DNA of 9,677 bases from Bacillota bacterium (GCA_021848765.1 JAJZTU010000115.1:1-9677); one strand, 5' to 3'. Positions 1 through 6,545 are shown, counted from the first letter of the stretch. The notes: generated from the letters alone by a model not told the origin. Numbers and translations: made by a program.

Positions 1-133
1 TCGGCGGCGTAAGCCTGGTTTGGGGCGGTTTGGCAATTATGGGCTCTAATTTAAAAGCAAAGCTGCCTAAAAACAGAATCACTACCAGCACCGCCAAAAT
101 GGTGGGTATGCGGTAATAATTTGGTGTACTCAT
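1..133 (-). CDS. N-terminus of a membrane-anchored exported protein, cut by window edge
   Basis: Only the first 44 residues are in the window, so the family cannot be named. The start is ATG at 133, preceded by a good ribosome site (GAGAGGGGG, about 8 nt away). The visible part has a short polar N-terminus (MSTPNYYRIP), one hydrophobic helix at about residues 10-27, then a proline-rich stretch (KPPQTRLTPP). This layout suits an N-in/C-out signal anchor with its working domain outside the membrane. It is the next gene after the NapF-like ferredoxin, 94 bp downstream and on the same strand, so it is probably the last or a later member of the nap operon. By position it could be the missing c-type cytochrome (NapB- or NapM-like, or a multiheme protein), but no heme motif is reached before the edge. 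That identity is a guess from context only. Confidence 0.6.
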   Translation of the reverse strand, partial: MSTPNYYRIPTILAVLVVILFLGSFAFKLEPIIAKPPQTRLTPP

Positions 134-227
134 TAGCTAGCCCCCTCTCTATTTTATGATGAAATCTCAATAATATCCGCAAAACTTGTCTCAAATATAC
201 ATGCCTTACCGGCGTATCTCAAGCTTG
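134..227. other. 94-bp gap between napF-like gene and the left-end gene
   Basis: This AT-richer spacer contains the ribosome site of the left-end gene. I see no hairpin followed by a T-tract and no GG-N10-GC sigma-54 element. A weak TTGCGG/CATAAA pair 17 bp apart can be read on the minus strand, but it is too far from consensus to call a promoter. Read-through from the nap operon is the simplest view. Confidence 0.4.
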
Positions 228-815
228 CTATTCCTTCTCCACCGCACCTGGCGGCAAAATGCCAATGGCCGGCACAGACTGTATGCAGTGTCTGGCACAA
301 CTACCACAGCCACGGCAGAGTTCCGGGTTTACCCTGGGGCGGCGCAGCCCCTCCAAAGTCATACAGGTGCCGGGAAAGGCGGATTTGTCATAACAAACCC
401 GGCACATCCCGCCCTGCCAGGCCAGGCAGCGCTCTTGGTCCACATATGCTGTCCCGATGCGGCTCTCCCGGACTGCCTCCATTTTCAGGGCCCCGGTAGG
501 GCAGACCTCGTTACACCGGAGGCAGTAACTGCAGGCTGCCCTGGCCGGTTCCAAATAAGGCGCCCCTACGGCTGCGCCCTCTCCCGGCCCCTGGAGGAGA
601 ATAGCCCCCCGGGGACAGGTTTCGGCACATTTCCCGCAGCGGTTACAGGTGGCCAGAAAGGCCGTACCGCCCTGTGCTCCGGGAGGCCGGATGAGCTGTT
701 CCGGTCTGTCTGCCGGTAAAAGGGCGTTGTACTCCTGAATAGCCTGTAACGCCCGTGCCGCAATTACCTTAAACAATCCACGGCGGCTTACTTCCTGATG
801 AGCAGAATCGCTCAT
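228..815 (-). CDS. napF: NapF/NapG-type polyferredoxin (four Fe-S cluster sites)
   Basis: This is a 195-aa iron-sulfur protein. It begins with a SRRGLFK sequence (residues 10-16) that is not followed by a real hydrophobic core, then RPPG (43-46), then four cysteine groups: C57/60/63/67, C95/98/101/105, C130/138/141/151 and C167/170/173/177. The SRRG start, the plain CxxCxxCxxxC second group and the CLAWQ third group resemble NapF, a cytoplasmic ferredoxin linked in other bacteria to NapA maturation or electron supply. The four-cluster length and RPPGA segment also recall NapG. The third group is odd: its last cysteine is nine residues away instead of three. The start is ATG at 815 with AAGGA nine bases upstream. 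A longer reading from TTG at 863 has no ribosome site. It lies 89 bp after napA in the same operon. NapF is preferred over a second NapG, but not proven. Confidence 0.8.
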   Translation of the reverse strand: MSDSAHQEVSRRGLFKVIAARALQAIQEYNALLPADRPEQLIRPPGAQGGTAFLATCNRCGKCAETCPRGAILLQGPGEGAAVGAPYLEPARAACSYCLRCNEVCPTGALKMEAVRESRIGTAYVDQERCLAWQGGMCRVCYDKSAFPGTCMTLEGLRRPRVNPELCRGCGSCARHCIQSVPAIGILPPGAVEKE

Positions 816-904
816 AGTCTCACATCCTTCGGTTTCAGCGGATATGTCTTCTCTTGCCCACAAGCCGCTAGATTATGCCTTTTCAATACCACAGTTTCAG
901 CGAA
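816..904. other. 89-bp spacer with short direct repeats between napA and napF-like gene
   Basis: An 11-bp direct repeat (GCCTTTTCAAT, plus-strand reading) occurs at 877-887 and at 909-919, the latter inside the 3' end of napA. A 9-bp repeat (GTTTCAGCG) occurs at 832-840 and 894-902. They look like remnants of local duplication around the napA stop codon. No terminator or promoter is evident. Confidence 0.4.
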
Positions 905-3271
905 TCAGGCCTTTTCAATCCGCACGGCGCACTTCTTAAAGTCAGGCTGTTTGGAAATGGGACAGAAAGCATCCAGGGTTACCAGGTTAATCAGAATCTC
1001 CTCATCGAAGAAAGGCACAAACACCGTACCTGCCGGTGGTTTGCCCCGGCCATCAATTTCCGCAGGAGCAATGATTTCTCCCCGGCGGGAAACCACTTTG
1101 ACCTTGTCCCCTTGTTTGATTCCCAGGCGCTGGGCATCCTTAGGGTTAATCTCCACATAGGCATCGGGTACCGCTTTTTTCAGCTCGGGCACCCGGCGGG
1201 TCATGGTCCCGGAGTGCCAGTGTTCCAGCACCCTGCCTGTACACAGCCAGAAAGGATAATCCTGATCAGGAATTTCCGCAGGAGGTTCCCAGGGCCTGGC
1301 CCAAATAGCCGCCCGGTGCTCATCTTTCTTCATTCCGTAAAAATCAAACCCTGTACCCGGTCTAACGTAGGGATCTTCCCCTTCAACATACCGGCGCTTA
1401 GTCTCCTTGCCCTTTACTACCGGCCAAAGCAGGCCCCGTTGTTTGACATATTCCTCATAGGGGGCCAGGTCTTTACCCATCCCAATGGTAAACTGGCGGT
1501 ATTCTTCAAAGATAGCCTTTTTCAATTCACTTTCCCCTTCAGGATTAGCCCCGTCATACTTATCAACCCCGGGGTAGTTGAAAAGTTCCCCGTATCCCAG
1601 CCGTTTGGCAACCTGAATCAACTGCCACAGGTCATCCTTAGCTTCACCGGGAGGCAGCATACATTTGGCCAGGTGTTGGGTCCGGCGCTCGGCATTGCCG
1701 TACATGCCTTCCTTTTCCACCCACATGGCTGCCGGTAGAATGACGTCTGCCAGCTCAGTGGTCCGGTTGGGATAAACATCTGATACCACCAGGAAGGCCT
1801 TCTTATCTTCAAAGGCCTTGCGGAACCGGCCTACGTGGGGTGAGACCGCCAAGGGGTTGGTGCACATGCTCCAAAGAACCTTAACCTTACCGTAATCTAC
1901 TGCTCTCAGCATCTCTGTGGCATGCAGGCCTGGCTTAGGCGGGATTTTTTCCACAGGAACCTTCCAGATCTTTGCTGCCTTGGCCCGGTGCTCGGGATTA
2001 TCCACCACCATATCCGCCGGCAGCCGGTGGGAGAAAACGCCTACTTCCCTGGCAGTGCCGCAAGCGCTGGGCTGTCCGGTCAGGGAGAAGGGCGTAGCCC
2101 CGGGGCGGCCAATTTGTTTGGTAAGCAGGTGGACATTGTACACCATGTTGTTGACCCAAGTCCCCCGGACATGCTGGTTAAAGCCCATGGTCCAAAAGGA
2201 CATGACATTTTCGTTCGGGTTGCCGAATACCCTGGCCACCATCCTGATTTTATCAGCCGGTACACCACTGATTTGCCCGGCATATTCCGGGGTGTACTTG
2301 GCTACATAAGCCTTAAATTCCTCATAGCTCATGGGCTGGGGTTCGTCTTTGAACTGGGCCCCGTCTTCCAGGCCGTAACCGATGTTTTCCTTGCCTTTTT
2401 TAAAGGTGCAGTGTTTGGCGACAAAGGCCTCGTCTACCAGTTTCTCCTGAATCAGGACATTGGCAATTGCATTGAGGATGGCCAGGTCACCGTTAGGCTT
2501 GAATTCCAGGTATTCATCAGCCAATTCGGTGGTCCTGGTACGCCGGGTGGCAAAATCAAAGAACTTCACTTCCCCCGGCTTGGCAAGCTTGCGGTCAGTT
2601 ACTCTGGAAAAGAGGATGGGGTGCATTTCCGCCATGTTATTTCCCCAGGTAATAAAAGTGGTGGCATGCTCGATATCCTCATAACAGCCCATAGGTTCAT
2701 CCTTACCAAAGGTGGTCATAAATCCTGCCACAGCGCTGGCCATACAGTACCGGGCATTAGGGTCAATGTTATTGGTCCCGATCCCGGCCTTAAATAACTT
2801 GCTGGCCGCATAACCTTCCATGACGTACATCTGGCCGGAAGCAAACATCGCTACAGAATCCGGGCCGTAGGCAGCGATGGATTCTTTGAATTTAGCTGCT
2901 ACCAGATCCAGGGCTTCCTCCCAGGACGCCTCCACCATTTTCCCGTTCTTTCTAATAAGGGGCTTGGTCAAACGGTCTTTACCGTAGAGGATTTTGGAGA
3001 CAAAATATCCTTTGACACAGTTTAGCCCCCGGTTAACCGGGCTTTCTTTGTCCCCTTTATTGGCCACAACTTTGCCGTCTTTAATGCCCACCATCACCCC
3101 GCAGCCGGTCCCGCAAAAGCGGCAGGTGGCTTTGCGCCATTCATCCACATCCCCGGTATAGGTGGCGCCAACCGCTTCCTGGGTTGGCTGTTTCTTGGGG
3201 GAACAACCCGCAGCTGCCATAGCGCTGGCGGCGGCAATAGCTTTTAAGAAATCGCGGCGGCTTAGATTCAT
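905..3271 (-). CDS. napA: Periplasmic-type nitrate reductase catalytic subunit, Tat-exported, probable lipoprotein
   Basis: NapA reduces nitrate to nitrite outside the cytoplasmic membrane, using one [4Fe-4S] cluster and a bis-MGD molybdenum cofactor. The 788-aa protein is full length, though shorter than proteobacterial NapA of about 828 aa. It has a perfect Tat motif (SRRDFLK, residues 4-10), an alanine-rich core and a lipobox-like AAGC ending at C23. Cluster ligands are C50, C53, C57 and C85, with the conserved electron-relay lysine at K87. The molybdenum-ligand cysteine is C176 in RYCMASAV. Typical NapA stretches follow, including EMHPILFSR, FWTMGFNQHVRG, SLTGQPSACGTAREVG, MWVEKEGMYGNAERRTQ and, from residue 683, EHWHSGTMTRRVPEL. 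ATG at 3271 has an AAAGGAGGG ribosome site 7 nt away. It sits 25 bp after napH. The Tat chaperone NapD and the redox partner NapB are not in the window. Confidence 0.97.
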   Translation of the reverse strand: MNLSRRDFLKAIAAASAMAAAGCSPKKQPTQEAVGATYTGDVDEWRKATCRFCGTGCGVMVGIKDGKVVANKGDKESPVNRGLNCVKGYFVSKILYGKDRLTKPLIRKNGKMVEASWEEALDLVAAKFKESIAAYGPDSVAMFASGQMYVMEGYAASKLFKAGIGTNNIDPNARYCMASAVAGFMTTFGKDEPMGCYEDIEHATTFITWGNNMAEMHPILFSRVTDRKLAKPGEVKFFDFATRRTRTTELADEYLEFKPNGDLAILNAIANVLIQEKLVDEAFVAKHCTFKKGKENIGYGLEDGAQFKDEPQPMSYEEFKAYVAKYTPEYAGQISGVPADKIRMVARVFGNPNENVMSFWTMGFNQHVRGTWVNNMVYNVHLLTKQIGRPGATPFSLTGQPSACGTAREVGVFSHRLPADMVVDNPEHRAKAAKIWKVPVEKIPPKPGLHATEMLRAVDYGKVKVLWSMCTNPLAVSPHVGRFRKAFEDKKAFLVVSDVYPNRTTELADVILPAAMWVEKEGMYGNAERRTQHLAKCMLPPGEAKDDLWQLIQVAKRLGYGELFNYPGVDKYDGANPEGESELKKAIFEEYRQFTIGMGKDLAPYEEYVKQRGLLWPVVKGKETKRRYVEGEDPYVRPGTGFDFYGMKKDEHRAAIWARPWEPPAEIPDQDYPFWLCTGRVLEHWHSGTMTRRVPELKKAVPDAYVEINPKDAQRLGIKQGDKVKVVSRRGEIIAPAEIDGRGKPPAGTVFVPFFDEEILINLVTLDAFCPISKQPDFKKCAVRIEKA

Positions 3272-3296
3272 ATACTAGCCCTCCTTTGCCGAAAGT

Positions 3297-4154
3297 TTAC
3301 TTAGTTGAAGGTTTTGCCGGCTGTTTAAAAACTTGATACTGTAAAGCTTTACTTGGACACCGGTCGATACAAAGACCACAATTAGTACAATCCTGATCCG
3401 TCAGCCTGGTTAGCTTTAAGGCAGCCGGCCGGGGCCAAACTTCCCTCACCGGCTCACCGCCCATGGGGCATACCTCCTGACAAACACCACAATGGGTACA
3501 GGAACGATGGTCCAGGACCACCCGGACCGGGCTGCTCTTCCCCAGCAAACCATATATGGTCCCTACCGGGCATAAATACCGGCACCAAGCCCTGTCCCGG
3601 AAGATTAACTGCCATAATACCAGTACAGCCACCAGGATAAGGCCAATGTCCACGCCCCACTGGAGGTTGCGTACCACAGCCGAGATGGGGTTGATTATGC
3701 CAAATACCGGCAGGCGGGTAGCAGCGCTGAGCAGCAAGAAAACAGCCAAGACCCGGTAGGGGGTGCGACCGTCGATTCCTTTGGCCTTAGAGCCGTCAGG
3801 CTTCGTAGCGCCGGCAACGGGTGAAACCGTCTTGCGGAAATTTCGCAAAGACCGTCCTACCCAATCCGTCCAATCCAACAAAATATTGACCGGGCAGACC
3901 CACCCGCAGTAGGTCCTTCCCCCAATTACCCAATACAGGCCCAGGATGATTCCACCGGACAGAACCAGGCCGGCCAGCAGGCGCCGGGAGGCCACGGTAG
4001 TTTCCAGCACACTGTAGGGATCGGAGAGTACCAGCCCCAGAAGCTGTGAAGAACTTAAATTGCCGGTAAAAAAGGTCCCTCCTGCCACAGGGGTCAGGAG
4101 TAAGGCCACAACCAGTAGTTGGACCGACCGGCGGATTAACGTCCAGTTCCGCAC
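3297..4154 (-). CDS. napH: NapH, membrane quinol-dehydrogenase iron-sulfur subunit
   Basis: NapH is an integral membrane protein that, with NapG, passes electrons from menaquinol towards NapA. From GTG at 4154 the protein is 285 aa, close to the usual 287. It has hydrophobic helices near residues 11-25, 60-78, 134-147 and 168-184, two CxxxCP motifs (C83/C87 in YCGWVCP; C191/C195 in WCRYLCP), and two C-terminal [4Fe-4S] sites: C219/222/225/229 and C256/259/262/266. The chosen start begins MRNWTLIRRSVQ and has AGGTGA at 4160-4165. A GTG at 4163 would give a 4-bp GTGA overlap with napG and 288 aa but has poorer ribosome spacing. A longer reading from 4238 would add 28 residues lying inside napG and lacks family resemblance. 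It lies between napG and napA, as in many nap operons. Confidence 0.93.
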   Translation of the reverse strand: MRNWTLIRRSVQLLVVALLLTPVAGGTFFTGNLSSSQLLGLVLSDPYSVLETTVASRRLLAGLVLSGGIILGLYWVIGGRTYCGWVCPVNILLDWTDWVGRSLRNFRKTVSPVAGATKPDGSKAKGIDGRTPYRVLAVFLLLSAATRLPVFGIINPISAVVRNLQWGVDIGLILVAVLVLWQLIFRDRAWCRYLCPVGTIYGLLGKSSPVRVVLDHRSCTHCGVCQEVCPMGGEPVREVWPRPAALKLTRLTDQDCTNCGLCIDRCPSKALQYQVFKQPAKPSTK

Positions 4155-4159
4155 TTCCC

Positions 4160-4165
4160 TCACCT
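4160..4165 (-). promoter_or_regulatory. Ribosome site that sets the napH start
   Basis: AGGTGA, whose last three bases are the napG stop codon TGA, ends 5 nt before GTG at 4154 (8 nt from the AGG core). This placement favours the 285-aa napH reading and implies translational coupling to napG. Confidence 0.6.
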
Positions 4166-4732
4166 GCCTTTCGGGTGGACCACAATAGACGGTTTTTCCG
4201 TCACACAGACATACTCGCACAGGCCGCACCCTACACAATGCTGCTTATTCACATACAGGGCAAATACCGCATGCTTCCCGGTTTTGGTGTTGCGGAAAGG
4301 TTCAACATACAAGGCCTTGTCCAAAAACGGGCAAGCCCGGTAGCATACCTCACACCGCATCCCCTGCCAGGACAAACAAGTTTCCGTATTGATCTCAGCC
4401 TCCCCCATATCCACCTTATCCCGCCCCGCCACATCCTGCAGGGCTCCGCTGGGGCAGGCCTTGATACAGGGAAAAGCAGGACAAAGATAGCAGGGTTTAT
4501 TCCTGGCCGCAAGATAAGGAGTCCCTACCCCGGCCCCCTGACTGGCATCGCCCACCTTAATGGCTTGATAGGGACAAGCGGAAACACACTTGCCGCAGCG
4601 CATACAGGTGGCCAGAAAAGCTTCCTCTTCCATGGCGCCCGGGGGCCGCAAGAGGCCGTTTTTGTTTTTCAGGTTTTTTACCACCAGGTAACCCAGCATC
4701 CCCCCAAGCACGGAGAGAACTTTTTGCTGCAT
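4160..4732 (-). CDS. napG: NapG-type ferredoxin with four [4Fe-4S] sites
   Basis: NapG is the electron-transfer partner of NapH. The 190-aa protein has RPPGA (residues 29-33) followed by four cysteine groups with the classic NapG spacing: C43/46/49/53; C81/84/89/93 (CYLCPAFPCIKACP); C119/127/130/134 (CLSWQGMRCEVCYRACP); and C166/169/172/176. The N-terminus (residues 5-18) is mildly hydrophobic but has no twin arginine, unlike Tat-exported proteobacterial NapG. Which side of the membrane it faces is therefore open: it may be membrane-attached by the short hydrophobic stretch, or cytoplasmic. ATG at 4732 has a strong GAGGTGA ribosome site. It starts 78 bp after subunit IV and runs almost directly into napH. 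The neighbours put it at the junction between the cytochrome b6 module and the Nap module. Confidence 0.9.
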   Translation of the reverse strand: MQQKVLSVLGGMLGYLVVKNLKNKNGLLRPPGAMEEEAFLATCMRCGKCVSACPYQAIKVGDASQGAGVGTPYLAARNKPCYLCPAFPCIKACPSGALQDVAGRDKVDMGEAEINTETCLSWQGMRCEVCYRACPFLDKALYVEPFRNTKTGKHAVFALYVNKQHCVGCGLCEYVCVTEKPSIVVHPKGR

Positions 4733-4750
4733 GATTGCTCACCTCATCCC

Positions 4751-4826
4751 AGGTAGAAGCTAAAATCCTCAGGACCTCGTAGAATCCAAAGTTCTAAAGA
4801 CTCGTAGCAGCTAAAGTCCCAAGGAA
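4751..4826 (-). repeat. Three degenerate 25-26 bp tandem repeats at the petD-napG junction
   Basis: On the plus strand, units anchored on GTAG at 4753, 4779 and 4804 share the pattern GTAG-x2-x3-(C/T)(T/C)AAA-xTC followed by an AGGA-like end. The best pair is GTAGAAGCTAAA against GTAGCAGCTAAA. The last unit runs into the 3' end and stop codon of the subunit IV gene, suggesting that the gene end was copied into the spacer. Copies have drifted and no function is evident. Confidence 0.55.
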
Positions 4827-5206
4827 AATACGGACAAAATAGCCGCCGCAATCAGGAATCCCAGCATTAACAGGCTGGCTACCGGACGTTGTCCCGGCCG
4901 CCGCAAGTGGCTTTTATCCAACCAGGGCGCCACAAAGATTACTGCAAAAACCCCGGCGGAAACGAGCAGGCCAAGAATTTTGCTGGGGATTATTTTCAGG
5001 AGTTGGAACATCCACAGGAAATACCAGTCCGGAAGAATATGTTCCGGGGTAGCCAGTTTATTAGCCGTTTCCCCCAATTCCCGGGGCAATATCCCGGACA
5101 GCAAAAACAGCCCGCCCAGAAAAAACAAGGCGACAGATGCTTCAGTCAGGGCATGGTTAGGCCAAAAGGGAATGGTTCCGGATTTTTTGTGCGACTGTTT
5201 AGCCAT
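4811..5206 (-). CDS. petD: Cytochrome b6-f/b6-c type complex subunit IV
   Basis: This 131-aa protein corresponds to the C-terminal half of cytochrome b, which is a separate polypeptide in b6-type complexes. It has three hydrophobic helices (about residues 24-41, 77-96 and 110-131) and the quinol-oxidation-site motif at 59-62, here PDWY rather than PEWY, in the context LPDWYFLWMFQLLKIIP. It is shorter than the chloroplast or cyanobacterial subunit (about 160 aa), mainly at the N-terminus. The start is ATG at 5206 with AAAGGAGG 7 nt upstream, 27 bp after cytochrome b6. Together with b6 and the Rieske protein it completes the quinol-oxidising core of the complex. Confidence 0.93.
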   Translation of the reverse strand: MAKQSHKKSGTIPFWPNHALTEASVALFFLGGLFLLSGILPRELGETANKLATPEHILPDWYFLWMFQLLKIIPSKILGLLVSAGVFAVIFVAPWLDKSHLRRPGQRPVASLLMLGFLIAAAILSVFSLGL

Positions 5207-5233
5207 TGGAAAACCTCCTTTGCTGTATTTTAA

Positions 5234-5881
5234 CTATAGCTCGTCGGAGATGCCCTGAATCCGGACCATGATAAAGTGTGCCCCCATGAGCATCATGGCC
5301 AGGATGGGCAGGATCATTACATGGGCCACATAGAAACGGGTAAGGGTGAACTCACTGACCTTCAAGCCTCCCCGGAGCATAATCATCAGATATTTGCCAA
5401 TCACGGGGACTGAACCCATAATTTCCGTACCGACCATAGAACCCCAGTAAGCCACCTGGTCCCAGGGCAGCAGGTAACCGGTAAACCCAAAGCCCATCGT
5501 TAGCAGCAAAAGAATTACGCCTACTACCCAGTTAAGCTCCCTGGGCTTCTTAAAAGAACCGGTGTAAAATACCCGCAGCATGTGCACGATAACCATGACC
5601 ACCATCAGATTGGCAGTCCAGTGATGCAAGGTCCTGATCATTGCGCCAAAGGCCACCTGATCCCGGATAAATACAATACTGGCATAGGCTTCATCAGGAG
5701 TGGGGCGGTAATAAAGGGCCAGAATAATCCCGGTTATCACCTGGATAATAAAACAGAAAAAGGTTAAACCCCCAAAGCAGTACATGGGGTGCCTGGCATG
5801 TTTGGGCACAGGATGTTCCTTGATTTCCTGCACTGCCTGGGCTAAGCCAAAGCGTTCCTCCAACCAGTTATTCAAGTTCAT
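5234..5881 (-). CDS. petB: Cytochrome b6 of a menaquinol-oxidising Rieske/cytochrome b complex
   Basis: The 215-aa protein has the length and four-helix pattern of cytochrome b6. Heme histidines fall at H86 (in LHHW), H100 (in IVHMLRVF), H187 and H202, the same residue numbers as in chloroplast b6, with the H187-H202 spacing of the b6 class. C35 (HPMYCFGG) matches the cysteine that covalently holds heme cn/ci near the Qi site in b6f complexes. YLLPWDQVAYWG (136-147) is the conserved Qo-side stretch. ATG at 5881 overlaps the Rieske stop codon by 4 bp (ATGA), so the two are translationally coupled. It would oxidise menaquinol and move protons by a Q-cycle. Its place in an operon with napGHA suggests nitrate as terminal acceptor; that link is inferred. 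Confidence 0.96.
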   Translation of the reverse strand: MNLNNWLEERFGLAQAVQEIKEHPVPKHARHPMYCFGGLTFFCFIIQVITGIILALYYRPTPDEAYASIVFIRDQVAFGAMIRTLHHWTANLMVVMVIVHMLRVFYTGSFKKPRELNWVVGVILLLLTMGFGFTGYLLPWDQVAYWGSMVGTEIMGSVPVIGKYLMIMLRGGLKVSEFTLTRFYVAHVMILPILAMMLMGAHFIMVRIQGISDEL

Positions 5882-6324
5882 GCACTCCTCTCTTGAACAA
5901 TTACCTTGTCCCCATCCACGGTAACCTGCAGGGCAATCAAGGGCTTGGGCGGAGGACCCCCGATGTTCTTGCCGTCCAGGTCAAACTTTCCACCATGGCA
6001 GGGACAGAAAAAGATCTTATCTTCCGGCTTCCAAATTACAGTACAGCCCAGGTGGGTGCATTTCCGGTAAAAGGCCAGGATTTCCTGCTCACTTTTTCGT
6101 ACCAGCGCTGCCGGAGCATCATTATATTCAAATTCCTTAAGCCCCCCCACGGGAAGCTCAGACAGGCTGGCCACCTGTAAAGGCTTGGGAGGGGTGCGCA
6201 GGGAAGCGGGGGGATAGAGAAACTGGGTCATGGCAGCCGTAGGGGCTAAAACTGCCCCGGCCAGGGGAATTCCTCCCAAAATGGTGAGGAAACGCCGGCG
6301 GCTGATTTGTTCCTTTTTACTCAT
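5878..6324 (-). CDS. petC: Rieske [2Fe-2S] iron-sulfur protein of the b6-type complex
   Basis: This 148-aa protein takes the first electron from quinol at the Qo site and hands it to a c-type cytochrome. It starts with SRRRFLT (residues 8-14), a Tat motif, followed by a hydrophobic segment (about 15-31) that probably stays as the membrane anchor. The two cluster-binding boxes are C89-T-H91-L-G-C94 and C107-P-C109-H110-G-G. C89, H91, C107 and H110 bind the cluster, and C94 with C109 can form the usual disulfide. GGPPPKPL (122-129) is the conserved Pro loop region. ATG at 6324 has GAGGAGGTG 7 nt upstream and overlaps the preceding small gene by 8 bp. It is on the short side for the family. Confidence 0.96.
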   Translation of the reverse strand: MSKKEQISRRRFLTILGGIPLAGAVLAPTAAMTQFLYPPASLRTPPKPLQVASLSELPVGGLKEFEYNDAPAALVRKSEQEILAFYRKCTHLGCTVIWKPEDKIFFCPCHGGKFDLDGKNIGGPPPKPLIALQVTVDGDKVIVQERSA

Positions 6325-6529
6325 GAGAATTCACCTCCTCATTAGGAAATACTGTGATTTTCCAGGTGTAGAGAGCCAACCCCGAGACCATGAAGAGCAT
6401 GCCTAAGTACATAAAGACCCCGCGGCTGTCCCCCAGTACCCAGAAACGTCCAAGAGTGGCCATAATCGCTAAGGCTGCCGCAACCAGGACTAGCAGCAAT
6501 GGTTTAGCCGGAACACTTCTCTTATCCAT
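6317..6529 (-). CDS. Small two-helix membrane protein, first gene of the b6-nap operon
   Basis: I do not recognise a family for this 70-aa protein. It has a basic N-terminus (MDKRSVPAKP), a hydrophobic helix at about 10-27, a short polar loop containing GDSRG (33-37), a second helix at about 38-57, and an acidic tail (NEEVNSHE). With both ends probably inside, it forms a helical hairpin. ATG at 6529 has an excellent AAAGGAGG site 6 nt upstream, and its end overlaps the Rieske gene by 8 bp, so it is very likely translated and coupled to it. Possible roles are an accessory or assembly subunit of the Rieske/b6 complex; that rests on position alone. It has no cysteine, so it carries no heme c or iron-sulfur site. 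Confidence 0.82.
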   Translation of the reverse strand: MDKRSVPAKPLLLVLVAAALAIMATLGRFWVLGDSRGVFMYLGMLFMVSGLALYTWKITVFPNEEVNSHE

Positions 6530-6545
6530 ACCGAACCTCCTTTCA

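Noticed and set aside
816..863. TTG start at 863 for the NapF-like gene
   Set aside because: No ribosome site precedes it, and the added 16 residues have no family resemblance.
832..919. Short direct repeats (11 bp and 9 bp) around the napA stop codon considered as a regulatory element or attachment site
   Set aside because: They are short, irregularly spaced and not linked to any integrase or promoter; probably small local duplications.
875..2797. Long plus-strand ORFs of 287 aa (875-1738) and 291 aa (1922-2797)
   Set aside because: They lie antisense inside napA, have low-complexity, shadow-like translations without recognisable motifs, and napA is unambiguous on the other strand.
4155..4238. 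Upstream start at 4238 for NapH (313 aa)
   Set aside because: It would overlap napG by 79 bp, has no ribosome site, and the added residues do not resemble NapH.
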